The position numbers were made by a program, and so were the translations under genes. Below, in pieces: positions 8,877-17,172 of a stretch of 64,000 nucleotides of DNA. Source of the DNA: Kineococcus xinjiangensis (GTDB lineage Bacteria; Actinomycetota; Actinomycetes; Actinomycetales; Kineococcaceae). The notes below the pieces were generated by a model. It had not been told where the DNA came from. It saw nothing but the letters and a program-made list of their open reading frames with translations, and made no database searches. Location of the stretch: assembly GCF_002934625.1 (NCBI RefSeq), contig NZ_PTJD01000009.1, forward strand, positions 62,001-126,000. The letters are read 5' to 3'. The first letter of the stretch is position 1. Each line of letters begins with the position of its first letter.

Positions 8877-9262
8877 CAGCCGCCCACCAGCGGCACGAGC
8901 TTGAGGAAGACGACCTCGGTGCCGGAGCGCAGGTCCACCTGCGCGTCGAGGTCCGTCACCTGGCGGTCGTCGACGAGGACGAGGAAGCCGTTGCGGGAGA
9001 ACGCCTCCACCGCGCGGGCGAACTGCGCCTCCGGGTCGATCCGGCGGGGGGCGCGCTCACCGTTGACGGCGCGCTCGGTGGCGGTGGGCTGCACGAGGCC
9101 GGTGAAGCGCTCGGGCCGGCGGGCGTGGTGCTCGGCGACCTCCTGGAAGATGCGCCGACGGATCAGCTCCCGCACGGAGAGGGTCTCCTCGAACACCTCC
9201 AGCCCCCACGCGTCGCTGCGCTGCCCGGACGTCGTCTCGTCGACGAAGCTGACCACTGCCAT
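8876..9262 (-). CDS. Small beta-grasp (ubiquitin-like) candidate ending in Gly-Gly, partner of DUF4132 protein
   Basis: 128 residues, not matched to a named family. It opens with two strand-like segments and a helix (VVSFVDET; LEVFEETLSVRELIRRRIFQEV), a layout like the beta-beta-alpha start of MoaD/ThiS/ubiquitin folds. It ends with LVDDRQVTDLDAQVDLRSGTEVVFLKLVPLVGG; the last part resembles MoaD tails (DEVALLPPVSGG), and the final two residues are Gly-Gly immediately before the stop. The start is placed at the ATG at 9262 because TACCGT lies 7 nt upstream (leaderless pattern); an ATG ten codons earlier overlaps that promoter. It is coupled to the downstream DUF4132 gene. The ubiquitin-like reading comes from pattern and context and needs a structure comparison. 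Confidence 0.6.
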   Translation of the reverse strand: MAVVSFVDETTSGQRSDAWGLEVFEETLSVRELIRRRIFQEVAEHHARRPERFTGLVQPTATERAVNGERAPRRIDPEAQFARAVEAFSRNGFLVLVDDRQVTDLDAQVDLRSGTEVVFLKLVPLVGG

Positions 9263-9411
9263 GTCCGCAACGGTAGGGACGGCCCCCGACATCCGCGGGC
9301 CGCCTCACCCGCCGGGCGCAGCAGCACCCACCCGACGCAGCAGCACCCTCTCCGCCGCCCGGGCCCCGGCGGCGGCCCGGCCTCGTGGGCGGAACAGGAC
9401 CCCACCCCGTA

Positions 9412-9429
9412 TCGTTGAAAGCTCAACGA
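9412..9429 (+). promoter_or_regulatory. Operator-like inverted repeat over the LLM oxidoreductase promoter
   Basis: TCGTTGA-AAGC-TCAACGA has perfect 7-bp arms and overlaps a TATCGT -10 candidate (9410-9415). This fits repression by a dimeric MarR- or TetR-type protein. No such regulator is encoded next to it. Confidence 0.5.
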
Positions 9430-9463
9430 GGCGGGGTGGTCCCGGCTCGTGGAGGAGGCAGTC

Positions 9464-10519
9464 GTGGAGATCGGCATCAGCTCGTTCGCGGAGACCACCC
9501 GCGACCCCGCCACCGGCGCGATGATGGAGCACCCGCAGCGGCTGCGCGAGGTCGTGGAGGAGATCGTCGTCGCGGAGCAGGCCGGCCTCGACGTCTACGC
9601 CCTCGGCGAGCACCACCGCCGCGACTACGCCGCCTCCGCCCCCGCCGTGGTCCTCGCCGCCGGCGCCGCCCGCACCGAGCGGATCCGCCTCTCCAGCGCC
9701 GTCACGGTCCTCAGCTCCGACGACCCCGTGCGGGTCTTCCAGGACTTCGCCACCCTCGACGGGATCTCCGGCGGGCGCGCCGAGATCATCGCCGGGCGCG
9801 GCTCGTTCATCGAGTCCTTCCCCCTCTTCGGCTACAGCCTCGACGACTACGACGAGCTGTTCGCGGAGAAGCTCGACCTGCTCCTCGCGATCCGGGCGTC
9901 GGAGACGGTGACGTGGAGCGGGAAGCACCGCCCGCCCATCTCCGGTCTCGGCGTGTACCCGCGCCCGGTGCAGGACCCGCTGCCGGTGTGGATCGGGGTG
10001 GGCGGCAGCCCCGGCTCGGTGGTGCGGGCGGGCACCCTCGGCCTGCCCCTGGCCGTCGCCATCATCGGCGGGATGCCCGAGCAGTTCGCGCCGCTGGTGG
10101 AGCTGTACCGCAGCGCCGCGGCCGAGGCCGGCCACGACCCCGCCGCCCTGCCCGTGGCCGTGCACTCCCACGGCTTCCTCGCGCCCACCACGCAGGAGGC
10201 GGTGGACATCCACTACCCGTCCACCGCGATGGCGATGAACACCATCGGCCGGGAGCGCGGCTGGGGCACCTACGACCGGACCAGCTACGACGCCGCCCGC
10301 AGCCCCCGCGGCGCCCTCTTCGCGGGCAGCCCCGCGGAGGTGACGGAGAAGCTGCTGCTGCTCCACGACAACCTCGGGCTCGACCGGTTCCTGCTGCACG
10401 TCAGCGTCGGCACGATGGCGCACCGCGACGTGCTGCAGGCGATCGAGCTGCTCGGCACCGAGGTGGCGCCGGCGGTGCGGGCGGAACTGGCCCGGCGCGC
10501 ACCCGCCCCGGCGGGCTGA
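9464..10519 (+). CDS. LLM-class flavin-dependent oxidoreductase
   Basis: 351-residue bacterial luciferase-like monooxygenase. The (beta/alpha)8 barrel signature begins at residue 1 ([11 protein letters not shown]) and includes [54 protein letters not shown] and [16 protein letters not shown]. These enzymes use reduced FMN or F420 supplied by another protein; the cofactor and substrate cannot be told here. The GTG at 9464 is preferred because GGAGGAGG lies 5 nt before it; a GTG five codons earlier has no ribosome site. It is a single gene convergent with the FAH/glutaredoxin gene. An operator-like repeat covers its promoter. Confidence 0.85.
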   Translation: MEIGISSFAETTRDPATGAMMEHPQRLREVVEEIVVAEQAGLDVYALGEHHRRDYAASAPAVVLAAGAARTERIRLSSAVTVLSSDDPVRVFQDFATLDGISGGRAEIIAGRGSFIESFPLFGYSLDDYDELFAEKLDLLLAIRASETVTWSGKHRPPISGLGVYPRPVQDPLPVWIGVGGSPGSVVRAGTLGLPLAVAIIGGMPEQFAPLVELYRSAAAEAGHDPAALPVAVHSHGFLAPTTQEAVDIHYPSTAMAMNTIGRERGWGTYDRTSYDAARSPRGALFAGSPAEVTEKLLLLHDNLGLDRFLLHVSVGTMAHRDVLQAIELLGTEVAPAVRAELARRAPAPAG

Positions 10520-10522
10520 GGC

Positions 10523-11623
10523 TCAGGAGGTCCCGGCCCGCGCGTCGAGCTGCGCGCGCAGCTCCTCGTCGCCGGGTTCGACGAGGACACCGCCGTCGGC
10601 CCACACCAGGGTCGGCACCCGGCGCTGCCCGGCCTGCAGCCCCCGGACGAGCCGCTCGGCCGCGGCGTCGACCTCCACGTCGACGTAGCGGTAGGGCACG
10701 CCCGCCCCGTCGAGCAGGGCACGGCTGCGGCGCACGTCCGGGCACCAGCCCGTCCCGTAGACGACGAGCCCGGCGCGCGGGTCCGGCAGGTCGGACCGGA
10801 TCTCGACGCGGTTGCGGAGCACCCCGATGCCCTCCACCTCCGTCTCCAGGACGTCGCCGTCGGCGAGGAACCTCGGGGGCTGCATGCCCATGCCCACGCC
10901 GCCGGGGGTGCCGGTCAGGACGAGGTCACCCGGTCGCAGGGTGGTGATCTGCGAGACGTAGGAGAGCAGGCGCGCCGGGGGGAAGACGAGGGTGCTCGTG
11001 TCGCCGTCCTGCACGACCTCGCCGTTGACGCGGCAGCGCACCCGGAGACCGTGCCCGGCGGGGAACTCCTCGGTGGTCACCAGCACCGGGCCGACGGGAG
11101 TGGTGGCGTCGAACGCCTTGCCCTGCAACCACTGCAGGGTCCGGTTCTGCCAGTCGCGCATCGAGACGTCGTTGGCCACGGTGTAACCGGCGATGGCCGC
11201 CTCGGCCTGTTCCTCGTCCGCGTGCCGCAGGACGGAGCCGACGACGACGCCCAGCTCCGCCTCCCAGTCGACGCGCGCGCTGCCGCGCACGGTGATGGTG
11301 TCGTGCGCGCCGGTGAGGGTGTCGGCGAACTTGGCGAAGAGGGTGGGGTGTGCGGGCAGTTCCCGGCCCATCTCCAGGATGTGGTCGGCGTAGTTCAGCC
11401 CGCAGCAGACCACCTTGCCGGCGCGCGGCAGCAGGGGGGCGAAGTCGTGCTCGCCGTCGGCCGTCGTCCCGGTGCGCAGGGCGTCCTCGGCGACGGCGCG
11501 CCAGCCGGGGTCGGCGAGCAGTTCCCCCACGTCCCGCGCGGGGAGGAGGGTGGCGGTGCCGTCCTCGTGCAGCACCGCGGCTGCGGTGGCTCCCCTGCCG
11601 GTGCGGAGCGTGGCGAGCTTCAT
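10523..11623 (-). CDS. Fumarylacetoacetate hydrolase-family enzyme fused to a C-terminal glutaredoxin-like domain
   Basis: 366 residues. Residues 1 to about 285 are an FAH domain: the lid sequence KVVCCGLNYADHILEMG, metal-ligand acidic residues in RVDWEAELGVVVG, and the end TGTPGGVGMGMQPPRFLADGDVLETEVEGIG. The family hydrolyses C-C bonds in ring-cleavage products or decarboxylates oxaloacetate. Residues of about 288-366 match a mycoredoxin/glutaredoxin fold (LVVYGTGWCPDVRRSRALLDGAGVPYRYVDVEVD, then VPTLVWADGG). Its active site is WCPDV, so the second cysteine is missing and only a monothiol mechanism is possible. GGAGG precedes the ATG. It sits at the edge of the aromatic-acid island with a hydrolase gene directly upstream. 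Confidence 0.85.
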   Translation of the reverse strand: MKLATLRTGRGATAAAVLHEDGTATLLPARDVGELLADPGWRAVAEDALRTGTTADGEHDFAPLLPRAGKVVCCGLNYADHILEMGRELPAHPTLFAKFADTLTGAHDTITVRGSARVDWEAELGVVVGSVLRHADEEQAEAAIAGYTVANDVSMRDWQNRTLQWLQGKAFDATTPVGPVLVTTEEFPAGHGLRVRCRVNGEVVQDGDTSTLVFPPARLLSYVSQITTLRPGDLVLTGTPGGVGMGMQPPRFLADGDVLETEVEGIGVLRNRVEIRSDLPDPRAGLVVYGTGWCPDVRRSRALLDGAGVPYRYVDVEVDAAAERLVRGLQAGQRRVPTLVWADGGVLVEPGDEELRAQLDARAGTS

Positions 11624-11689
11624 GGCGCCTCCTGTGGCGGTGGACGGGTTCCGGGCGGTGCGTTCCGGGCGGTGGGTTCCGGGCGGGGG

Positions 11690-12499
11690 TCAGCGCAGCA
11701 GGCGCAGGAGCAGGTCGCGGCAGAGGCCGTGCGCCTGCGCGCCGGGGGTGATGACGGCGAAGTGGTCGCCGCCGGTCTCGTGGAGCTCGGCGGGGTCCCC
11801 GGCGCGGCGGGCGGCCTCGACGTAGTCCGCCGACAGGGCGAACGGGACGGCGCCGTCGCTCCTGCTGTGCACGGCGTGCACGGGCGTCGAGATCGGCAGT
11901 GCGCGCATCGGGTCGGCGAGGGCGTAGGGCCCGGGCAGCTCGCCGGGCGCACCGCCCAGGAGGTTCTCCACGGCCCGGTCGCTGAGGGCGAGGCGGTGGG
12001 CGGCGGCGAGGTCCAGCACCCCCGCCTGGCTGACCACGCCGACCGGGCGCACCCGCGGCGCGGCCCCCGGCGCCCCGGGAGGCAGCCGGTGGCGGCCCGC
12101 GGCCCAGACCGCCAGGTGCCCGCCGGCGGAGTGACCGAGGAGGGCCACCCGGGAGAGGTCCAGCGAGTGGGCCGCGGCGAGTTCGGCGAGGTGGTCGATG
12201 CCGGCGGCGACGTCGGCGAACGTCGCCGGCCAGCCCCCGGCACCGGGGGCTCCGCCGCTGCCCGCGCGGCGGTACTCCAGGTTCCACGCCGCGAGGCCGT
12301 GCCGGGCGAGGTCCTCCGCCACCGGCGTGCCGAGCTCGGCTGTGTACCTGTCCCGCCAGTAGCCGCCGTGGACGACGACGACCGCGGCGAGCGGCGCCGG
12401 GCCGGGCGCCCCGGGCAGGTGCAGCTCGCCCCACTGGTCGGGGTGGGGGCCGTAGGGGATGCGCTGCGCGGTGGCGGGGCCCGTGGCCGACGTGGTCAT
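11690..12499 (-). CDS. Alpha/beta hydrolase, kynurenine formamidase-like
   Basis: 269 residues. The oxyanion motif HGGYWRDRY (about residues 44-52) is the HGGXW signature of kynurenine formamidases and related carboxylesterases. The nucleophile is in GHSAGGH (about 122-128); an Asp near HSRSDGAVPF and a His in GGDHFAV complete the triad. If it is a formamidase it releases formate from N-formylkynurenine, which would feed anthranilate to the CoA pathway encoded nearby; no kynureninase gene is in the window. It lies 66 nt upstream of the FAH/glutaredoxin gene on the same strand and diverges from the PaaX regulator across 68 nt. The ATG has AGGAG at 7 nt. Confidence 0.75.
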   Translation of the reverse strand: MTTSATGPATAQRIPYGPHPDQWGELHLPGAPGPAPLAAVVVVHGGYWRDRYTAELGTPVAEDLARHGLAAWNLEYRRAGSGGAPGAGGWPATFADVAAGIDHLAELAAAHSLDLSRVALLGHSAGGHLAVWAAGRHRLPPGAPGAAPRVRPVGVVSQAGVLDLAAAHRLALSDRAVENLLGGAPGELPGPYALADPMRALPISTPVHAVHSRSDGAVPFALSADYVEAARRAGDPAELHETGGDHFAVITPGAQAHGLCRDLLLRLLR

Positions 12500-12554
12500 G
12501 TCGTGCTCCTCTCGCCGTCGTCCCGCGGTGCGGGGAGGCGCGGATCGGCGCCCC

Positions 12555-12560
12555 TAGAGT
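12555..12560 (+). promoter_or_regulatory. -10 element of the paaX-like gene (leaderless type)
   Basis: TAGAGT ends 7 nt before the ATG at 12568 and no ribosome site intervenes. The same TAnnnT-N6-8-start layout is repeated at least seven more times in this window. Confidence 0.5.
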
Positions 12561-12567
12561 GGTCGGC

Positions 12568-13443
12568 ATGGTGACGGACGACCCCGCGGGCGAGGAACCC
12601 GGCACCGCGGGGGCGGGCCCGTCGAACCCCCAGCAGCTCATCATCACGCTGTTCGGCCTGTACGGCAGGGCGCACGGCGGCGCGCTGCCGGTGGCGGCCC
12701 TCGTCCGGCTGATGACCGACCTGGGGGTGGACGCCCCGGCCACGCGCTCCTCGGTCTCCCGGCTGAAGAAGCGCGGGGTGCTGCACAGCGTGAAGGTGGG
12801 CGGCCTGAACGGGTACGCGATCGCACCGGAGCTGGAGGAGACGTTCCGCGAGGGGGACGAGCGGATCTTCCACCAGCGGCGGGCCGGGCTGTCGGACCGC
12901 TGGCTGCTGGCGGTGTTCACGGTTCCGGAGACGCAGCGCCACGTCAGGCACCGGATCCGCAGCGGGCTGATCCGGATGGGGTTCGGCTCGGTGGCGCCCG
13001 GGGTCTGGATCGGACCCGAGCACCTGCGCGAGGCGGTGGACTCCTACATGGGCCGCCACGAACTCTCCCCGTACGTCGACTACTTCCTCGGTGAGCACAT
13101 CGGGACGCAGCAGACCGCCGCCGCGGTGCGGGAGTGGTGGGACCTGCCGGCCCTGGAACAGCTCTACGCCCAGTTCGCCGAGCACTGCTCCCCCGTCTCG
13201 GCGCGGTGGACGGAGGCACGCGCGGGTGGGGCGGCGGATCCCGAACTGCCCCGGCAGGCCTTCGCGGACTACGTGCCGCTCGTGACGGAGTGGCGCCGCC
13301 TGCCGTACCTGGATCCGGGGCTGCCGCTGGAACTGCTCCCGCCGCAGTGGCGGGGGCTGGTGGCGGAGCGGCTGTTCGCGGAGCTCGACGGGTTGCTGCG
13401 GCAGCCCGCCGCCGCTCACGTCGCCGCCGTGACGGGGGGCTGA
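12568..13443 (+). CDS. PaaX-family transcriptional regulator
   Basis: 291 residues. The N-terminal PaaX domain (about residues 22-90) carries the winged helix (LIITLFGLYGRAHGGALPVAALVRLM, SSVSRLKKRGVLHSVKVGG). The middle ferredoxin-like part has SDRWLLAVFTVPETQRHVRHRIRSGLIRMGFGSVAPGVWIGP. The C-terminal PaaX domain follows (SYMGRHELSPYVDYFLGEHI onward). PaaX proteins repress aromatic catabolic genes and release DNA on binding an aryl-CoA. This one lies between the two arms of the aromatic island and is divergent from the formamidase-like gene, so it probably controls both, with 2-aminobenzoyl-CoA or a similar thioester as the likely ligand. Confidence 0.88.
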   Translation: MVTDDPAGEEPGTAGAGPSNPQQLIITLFGLYGRAHGGALPVAALVRLMTDLGVDAPATRSSVSRLKKRGVLHSVKVGGLNGYAIAPELEETFREGDERIFHQRRAGLSDRWLLAVFTVPETQRHVRHRIRSGLIRMGFGSVAPGVWIGPEHLREAVDSYMGRHELSPYVDYFLGEHIGTQQTAAAVREWWDLPALEQLYAQFAEHCSPVSARWTEARAGGAADPELPRQAFADYVPLVTEWRRLPYLDPGLPLELLPPQWRGLVAERLFAELDGLLRQPAAAHVAAVTGG

Positions 13444-13447
13444 GGGT

Positions 13448-13882
13448 TCAGGAGTCGTCCCGGGGCGCCGCCTCGTCCTGGATCACGGCGATGCCCTGGA
13501 TCTCGATCATCGCCTCCGGCTGCCACAGCCGGGTGACGCCGATCCCGGCCATCGCGGGGTAGCGGCGCCCGGCCATCTCCCGCCACAACCGGCCGATCTC
13601 CTTGCCGTGGGCGATGTAGTCGTCGACGTCGGTGAGGTAGATGGTGACGCTCACCAGGTCCGCCGGCTTCCCGCCGGCCTCCTCCAGGGAGGTCAGCACG
13701 TTGCGGAACGCCTGGCGGAACTGCTCGACGATGCCGCCCTCGACGATGCGCATGTCCCGGTCCAGGGCGGTCTGGCCGCCGAGGTAGACGGTGTTCCCCG
13801 CCCGGACGGCGTGGGAGTAGCCGGACGGGGCGGGCAGCGAGTCGGGGTTGACGATCACGTTGCCGGGGATCGGGCTCTGCAC
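13448..13882 (-). CDS. RidA-family enamine/imine deaminase
   Basis: 144-residue RidA/YjgF protein. Family marks: SGYSHAVRAGNTVYLGGQTALDRD near the N-terminus, FRNVLTSLEEAGGKPADLVSVTIYLTDVDDY in the middle, and AGIGVTRLWQPEAMIEIQGIAV at the end. The family's catalytic Arg position is occupied by Leu-Trp in RLWQPEAMIEIQ rather than the usual RPx-LVEIE order, so activity should be confirmed. The GTG at 13882 is chosen for its GGAG 9 nt upstream and its family-length protein. Convergent with PaaX and divergent from the cupin-led operon. The bifunctional oxygenase-reductase encoded there yields an enamine thioester, a natural RidA substrate. Confidence 0.85.
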   Translation of the reverse strand: MQSPIPGNVIVNPDSLPAPSGYSHAVRAGNTVYLGGQTALDRDMRIVEGGIVEQFRQAFRNVLTSLEEAGGKPADLVSVTIYLTDVDDYIAHGKEIGRLWREMAGRRYPAMAGIGVTRLWQPEAMIEIQGIAVIQDEAAPRDDS

Positions 13883-14030
13883 GGTGACGACTCCGTTCTC
13901 GTGGGTTCCACGGCCCCTGCCGGCGAGACGAGGAGGAGAACCTCTGGCACGTCTCCGGCCACTGCGTGTACCGTCCACACTACGTGACGGTCGTCAGAAA
14001 GGCGACATACCCAACGACGGGAGGCACCCG

Positions 14031-14510
14031 ATGAGCGCCGTCAGCGAGCACCGCGCCGAAGGCGACGGCTCGGTGTACGCCGGGCCCGACGGCCGCGTGG
14101 TCCCGGTCGTCACCCGCGCCGGCCACGAGGACACCGGCACCAGCCAGTCCGGCGACTGCGTGCGCGTGTCCGGCGTGAGCATCCAGCACACCCCCGCCAC
14201 GCGGATCTGGTTCGGGCAGGTCTCCAACAAGCCCGGCTACCGCTCCCTCCCCCACCACCACGGCGAGGCGGAGACCGGCGGCTACGTCCTGCGCGGGCAC
14301 GGCCGCATCTACTTCGGCGAGGGCTTCCGGGAGTTCCTGGACATGACCACCGGCGACTGGGTGTTCGTGCCGCCGTTCATGCCGCACGTCGAGGCGAACA
14401 TGTCCACCACCGAGGACCTGGTGTGGCTCACCACCCGCACCCCGGAGAACATCGTCGTCAACCTCGACGACGTCCCGGACGAGTCCCTGCCCGGCTTCCG
14501 GCGGGCGTGA
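14031..14510 (+). CDS. Cupin-domain protein, first gene of the aryl-CoA operon
   Basis: 159 residues, one cupin. Motif 1 is PHHHGEAETGGYVLRGHGRIYFG (about residues 75-97) with three His and a Glu as metal ligands; motif 2 is GDWVFVPPFMPHVEANMS (about 108-125). The size is too small for a bicupin gentisate dioxygenase. A ring-modifying enzyme, isomerase or metabolite-binding role is possible and is not settled by the sequence. GGGAGG lies 6 nt before the ATG. Eight nucleotides separate its stop from the thioesterase start, and the run continues to the transporter, so it is the lead gene of an operon. Confidence 0.82.
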   Translation: MSAVSEHRAEGDGSVYAGPDGRVVPVVTRAGHEDTGTSQSGDCVRVSGVSIQHTPATRIWFGQVSNKPGYRSLPHHHGEAETGGYVLRGHGRIYFGEGFREFLDMTTGDWVFVPPFMPHVEANMSTTEDLVWLTTRTPENIVVNLDDVPDESLPGFRRA

Positions 14511-14518
14511 GGCCACCC

Positions 14519-15403
14519 GTGAACCCCGTCGCACCCCCCACCGCCCCCACCGCCGCCACGTTCCTCGCCGCCCTCCAGCTCGAACCGGCCGAGGCCGAGG
14601 TCTACGACGAGGCCTGGACCGCCCGCACCCAGTACGTCCCGTGGCCCAAGGCGTTCGGCGGCGACATGGTCGCCCAGGCCGCCGCGGCCCTCATGCGCTC
14701 CGTCGGCACCGACCGCGTGCTGCACTCGATGCACAGCTACTTCCTCCGCCCCGTCGACGTCGGCGCGGGCGTCCGCTACGAGGTCGAGCGGCTGCGCGAC
14801 GGGCGCGGGTACTCCACCCGGCACGCCCGCGCCTTCCAGAACGGCAAGCCGGTCTTCGACGCCACCGCCTCCTTCTCCGTCCCCGAGGACGGCGACGACG
14901 AGGCACCCGCCATGCCCGGCGTCCCCCGCCCCGAGGACCTGCCCTCCGCGGCCGACGTGCTCGCCGGCGTCGACGGGCCCGCCGCCGCGTACTGGTCCGG
15001 GGGCAGGTCCTTCGACATGCGCCACGTCGAGGGCCCGCTCTACCTGGAGGCCACCGGGTCCCGCACCCCCCACCAGGCGGTGTGGGTGCGCGCCTTCGAC
15101 CGCCTGCCCGACGACCCCGACCTGCACCGGGCCGCCCTGGCCTACGTCTGCGACTACACCATCCTCGAACCCCTGCTGCGCTCGCGGGGCCGGGCCTGGG
15201 GCGACCCCGGGCTCGTCACCGCCAGCCTCGACCACTCCATGTGGTTCCACCGGGAGGGCCGCGCCGACGAGTGGGTCCTCTACGCCCAGGAGGCGTGCTC
15301 CCTGCAGCGCAACCGCGGCCTCGCCCGCGGGCAGTTCTTCGACTCCCGCGGGCGGCTGCTGGCCACCGTGGCCCAGGAGGGGATGATCCGCCCCGGCGCC
15401 TGA
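14519..15403 (+). CDS. Acyl-CoA thioesterase (TesB-type double hotdog)
   Basis: 294 residues with two hotdog halves. The first half has FGGDMVAQAAAALMRSV and LHSMHSYFLRPVDVGAGVRYEVERLRDGRGYSTRHARAFQNGKPVFDATASF. The second has QAVWVRAFDRLPDDPDLHRAALAYVCDYTILEP and then ASLDHSMWFHR, which carries the catalytic Asp of the TesB group, followed by RGQFFDSRGRLLATVAQEGMIRP. It cleaves CoA thioesters, here probably to release a pathway intermediate or rescue trapped CoA. The GTG start follows GAGG, 8 nt after the cupin stop. Confidence 0.85.
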   Translation: MNPVAPPTAPTAATFLAALQLEPAEAEVYDEAWTARTQYVPWPKAFGGDMVAQAAAALMRSVGTDRVLHSMHSYFLRPVDVGAGVRYEVERLRDGRGYSTRHARAFQNGKPVFDATASFSVPEDGDDEAPAMPGVPRPEDLPSAADVLAGVDGPAAAYWSGGRSFDMRHVEGPLYLEATGSRTPHQAVWVRAFDRLPDDPDLHRAALAYVCDYTILEPLLRSRGRAWGDPGLVTASLDHSMWFHREGRADEWVLYAQEACSLQRNRGLARGQFFDSRGRLLATVAQEGMIRPGA

Positions 15404-15453
15404 GCCGCCACCCGCCGGACACCGCGACGTGCACCGACGACGAAGGAGACGTC

Positions 15454-17106
15454 ATGCAGCTGTCCCCGTCCGCGCACCACGACACGTTCACCCGCGACCA
15501 CCTGCCGCCGGCCGGGCAGTGGCCGACCCTGGAGTTCACCCTGCCGGAACTGCAGTACCCGGACCGGCTGAACGCCGCCGCCGCCCTGCTCGACGGCAGC
15601 ATCGCCGCCTTCGGGCCCGACCGCCCGGCCCTCCTCACCCCGGACGGCGGGACGTGGACCTACGGCGAGCTGCAGCACCGCTCCGACCAGGTCGCGCGGG
15701 TGCTGGTGGAGGACCTCGGCGTCGTCCCCGGCAACCGCGTGATGCTGCGCTCGCCGAACAACCCGTGGCTGGCCGCCTGCTGGCTCGGCGTCCTCAAGGC
15801 GGGCGCGGTCGCCGTCACCACCATGCCCGTCCTGCGCGGCGACGAGGTCGCGCAGCTCGTCGAGCGCACCCGCCCCGGCGTCCTGCTCTGCGACCACCGC
15901 CACCTCGACGGGCTGCCCGACGGCGCCGGGAACCAGCCGGTGCTCGTCCCCGTGGGCTCGGCCGGACCCGGCGACCTGGTGCAGCGGTGCGCCGCGAAAC
16001 CCGGCGGGTTCGAGGCCGTCGCGACCGCGGCCGACGACGTCGCCCTGCTCGGGCCGACCTCCGGGACCACCGGCGCACCCAAGATCACCATGCACTTCCA
16101 CCGGGACGTCCTCGCGATCGCCGACACCTTCGCCCGCCACGTCCTCGCACCCCGCCCCGACGACGTGTTCGCCGGGTCGCCGCCCCTCGCCTTCACGTTC
16201 GGGCTCGGGGGCCTGCTCGTCTTCCCGCTGCGCTTCGGCGCCGCGGCCCTGCTCACCGAGCGCACCACGCCGGTGGAACTGGCGCAGCTCAGCCACGACC
16301 ACGGGGCCACCGTGCTGTTCACGGCCCCCACCGCCTACCGGGCGATCCTCAAGGAGGACCGGGCGGACCTGCTGCGGTCGCTGCGCGTCGGGGTGTCGGC
16401 GGGCGAGCACCTCTCGGCGGACCTGTGGCGGGCGGTGCGCGAGCGCACCGGGCTGGAACTCGTCAACGGCATCGGCGCCACCGAGATGCTGCACGTCTTC
16501 ATCTCCGCCGCCGGCGGCGACATCCGCCCCGAGGCCACCGGCAGGCCGGTCCCCGGGTACCGGGCGACCGTCCTCGACGAGCAGGGCCGGGAGCTCGGCC
16601 CCGGGCGGATGGGCCGCCTCGCAGTGATCGGCCCGACCGGCTGCCGCTACCTCGACGACGACCGGCAGCGCGGCTACGTCGTCGACGGCTGGAACGTCAC
16701 CGGCGACGCGTTCGTGCGCGACGAGGACGGCTGGTTCCACTACCAGGCCCGCACGGACGGGATGATCGTCTCCTCCGGGTACAACATCGGCGGGCCCGAG
16801 GTGGAGAACGCCCTGTGCCGGCACCCCGACGTGCTCGAGTGCGCGGTCGTGGGGCGGCCGGACCCCGAGCGCGGCAGCGTCGTCTGCGCCTTCGTCGTGC
16901 TGCGACAGGGCGCCGACGGCGACGACGCGAAACGGCGGGAGATCCAGGACTTCGTGAAGTCCACGATCGCCCCCTACAAGTACCCCCGCGACCTGAGGTT
17001 CGTTCCCGAACTGCCCCGCAACCCCAGCGGGAAGCTGCAGCACTTCCGGTTGCGGCGGCAGGTGGAGCAGGAGCTCCGCCAGCCCGCCGGCACCGCAGCG
17101 CCCTGA
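15454..17106 (+). CDS. Aryl-CoA ligase, 2-aminobenzoate/benzoate-CoA ligase type
   Basis: 550-residue AMP-forming ligase. The ATP-binding P-loop-like motif is GPTSGTTGAPKITMHFHRD (about residues 208-226); the adenylate motif is NGIGATEMLHVF; the hinge region is VTGDAFVRDEDGWFHYQARTDGMIVSSGYNIGGPEVE; and the catalytic Lys of the C-terminal domain is in NPSGKLQHFRL. The YNIGGPEVE form and the HVF after GATEML are typical of 2-aminobenzoate- and benzoate-CoA ligases. It activates the aromatic acid for the next enzyme. AAGGAGAC precedes the ATG. Sequence alone cannot separate anthranilate from salicylate as the substrate; the neighbouring fused oxygenase-reductase favours anthranilate. Confidence 0.88.
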   Translation: MQLSPSAHHDTFTRDHLPPAGQWPTLEFTLPELQYPDRLNAAAALLDGSIAAFGPDRPALLTPDGGTWTYGELQHRSDQVARVLVEDLGVVPGNRVMLRSPNNPWLAACWLGVLKAGAVAVTTMPVLRGDEVAQLVERTRPGVLLCDHRHLDGLPDGAGNQPVLVPVGSAGPGDLVQRCAAKPGGFEAVATAADDVALLGPTSGTTGAPKITMHFHRDVLAIADTFARHVLAPRPDDVFAGSPPLAFTFGLGGLLVFPLRFGAAALLTERTTPVELAQLSHDHGATVLFTAPTAYRAILKEDRADLLRSLRVGVSAGEHLSADLWRAVRERTGLELVNGIGATEMLHVFISAAGGDIRPEATGRPVPGYRATVLDEQGRELGPGRMGRLAVIGPTGCRYLDDDRQRGYVVDGWNVTGDAFVRDEDGWFHYQARTDGMIVSSGYNIGGPEVENALCRHPDVLECAVVGRPDPERGSVVCAFVVLRQGADGDDAKRREIQDFVKSTIAPYKYPRDLRFVPELPRNPSGKLQHFRLRRQVEQELRQPAGTAAP

Positions 17107-17172
17107 CCAGCGAGCCCCACCAGCGACGTCGCCGACCCCGCGACGTCCCAGCGCCGACGGGAGAAGCGAGAC

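Noticed and set aside
14031-14510. Gentisate 1,2-dioxygenase identity for the cupin
   Set aside because: Gentisate dioxygenases are bicupins of about 340-380 residues; this protein is a single cupin of 159.
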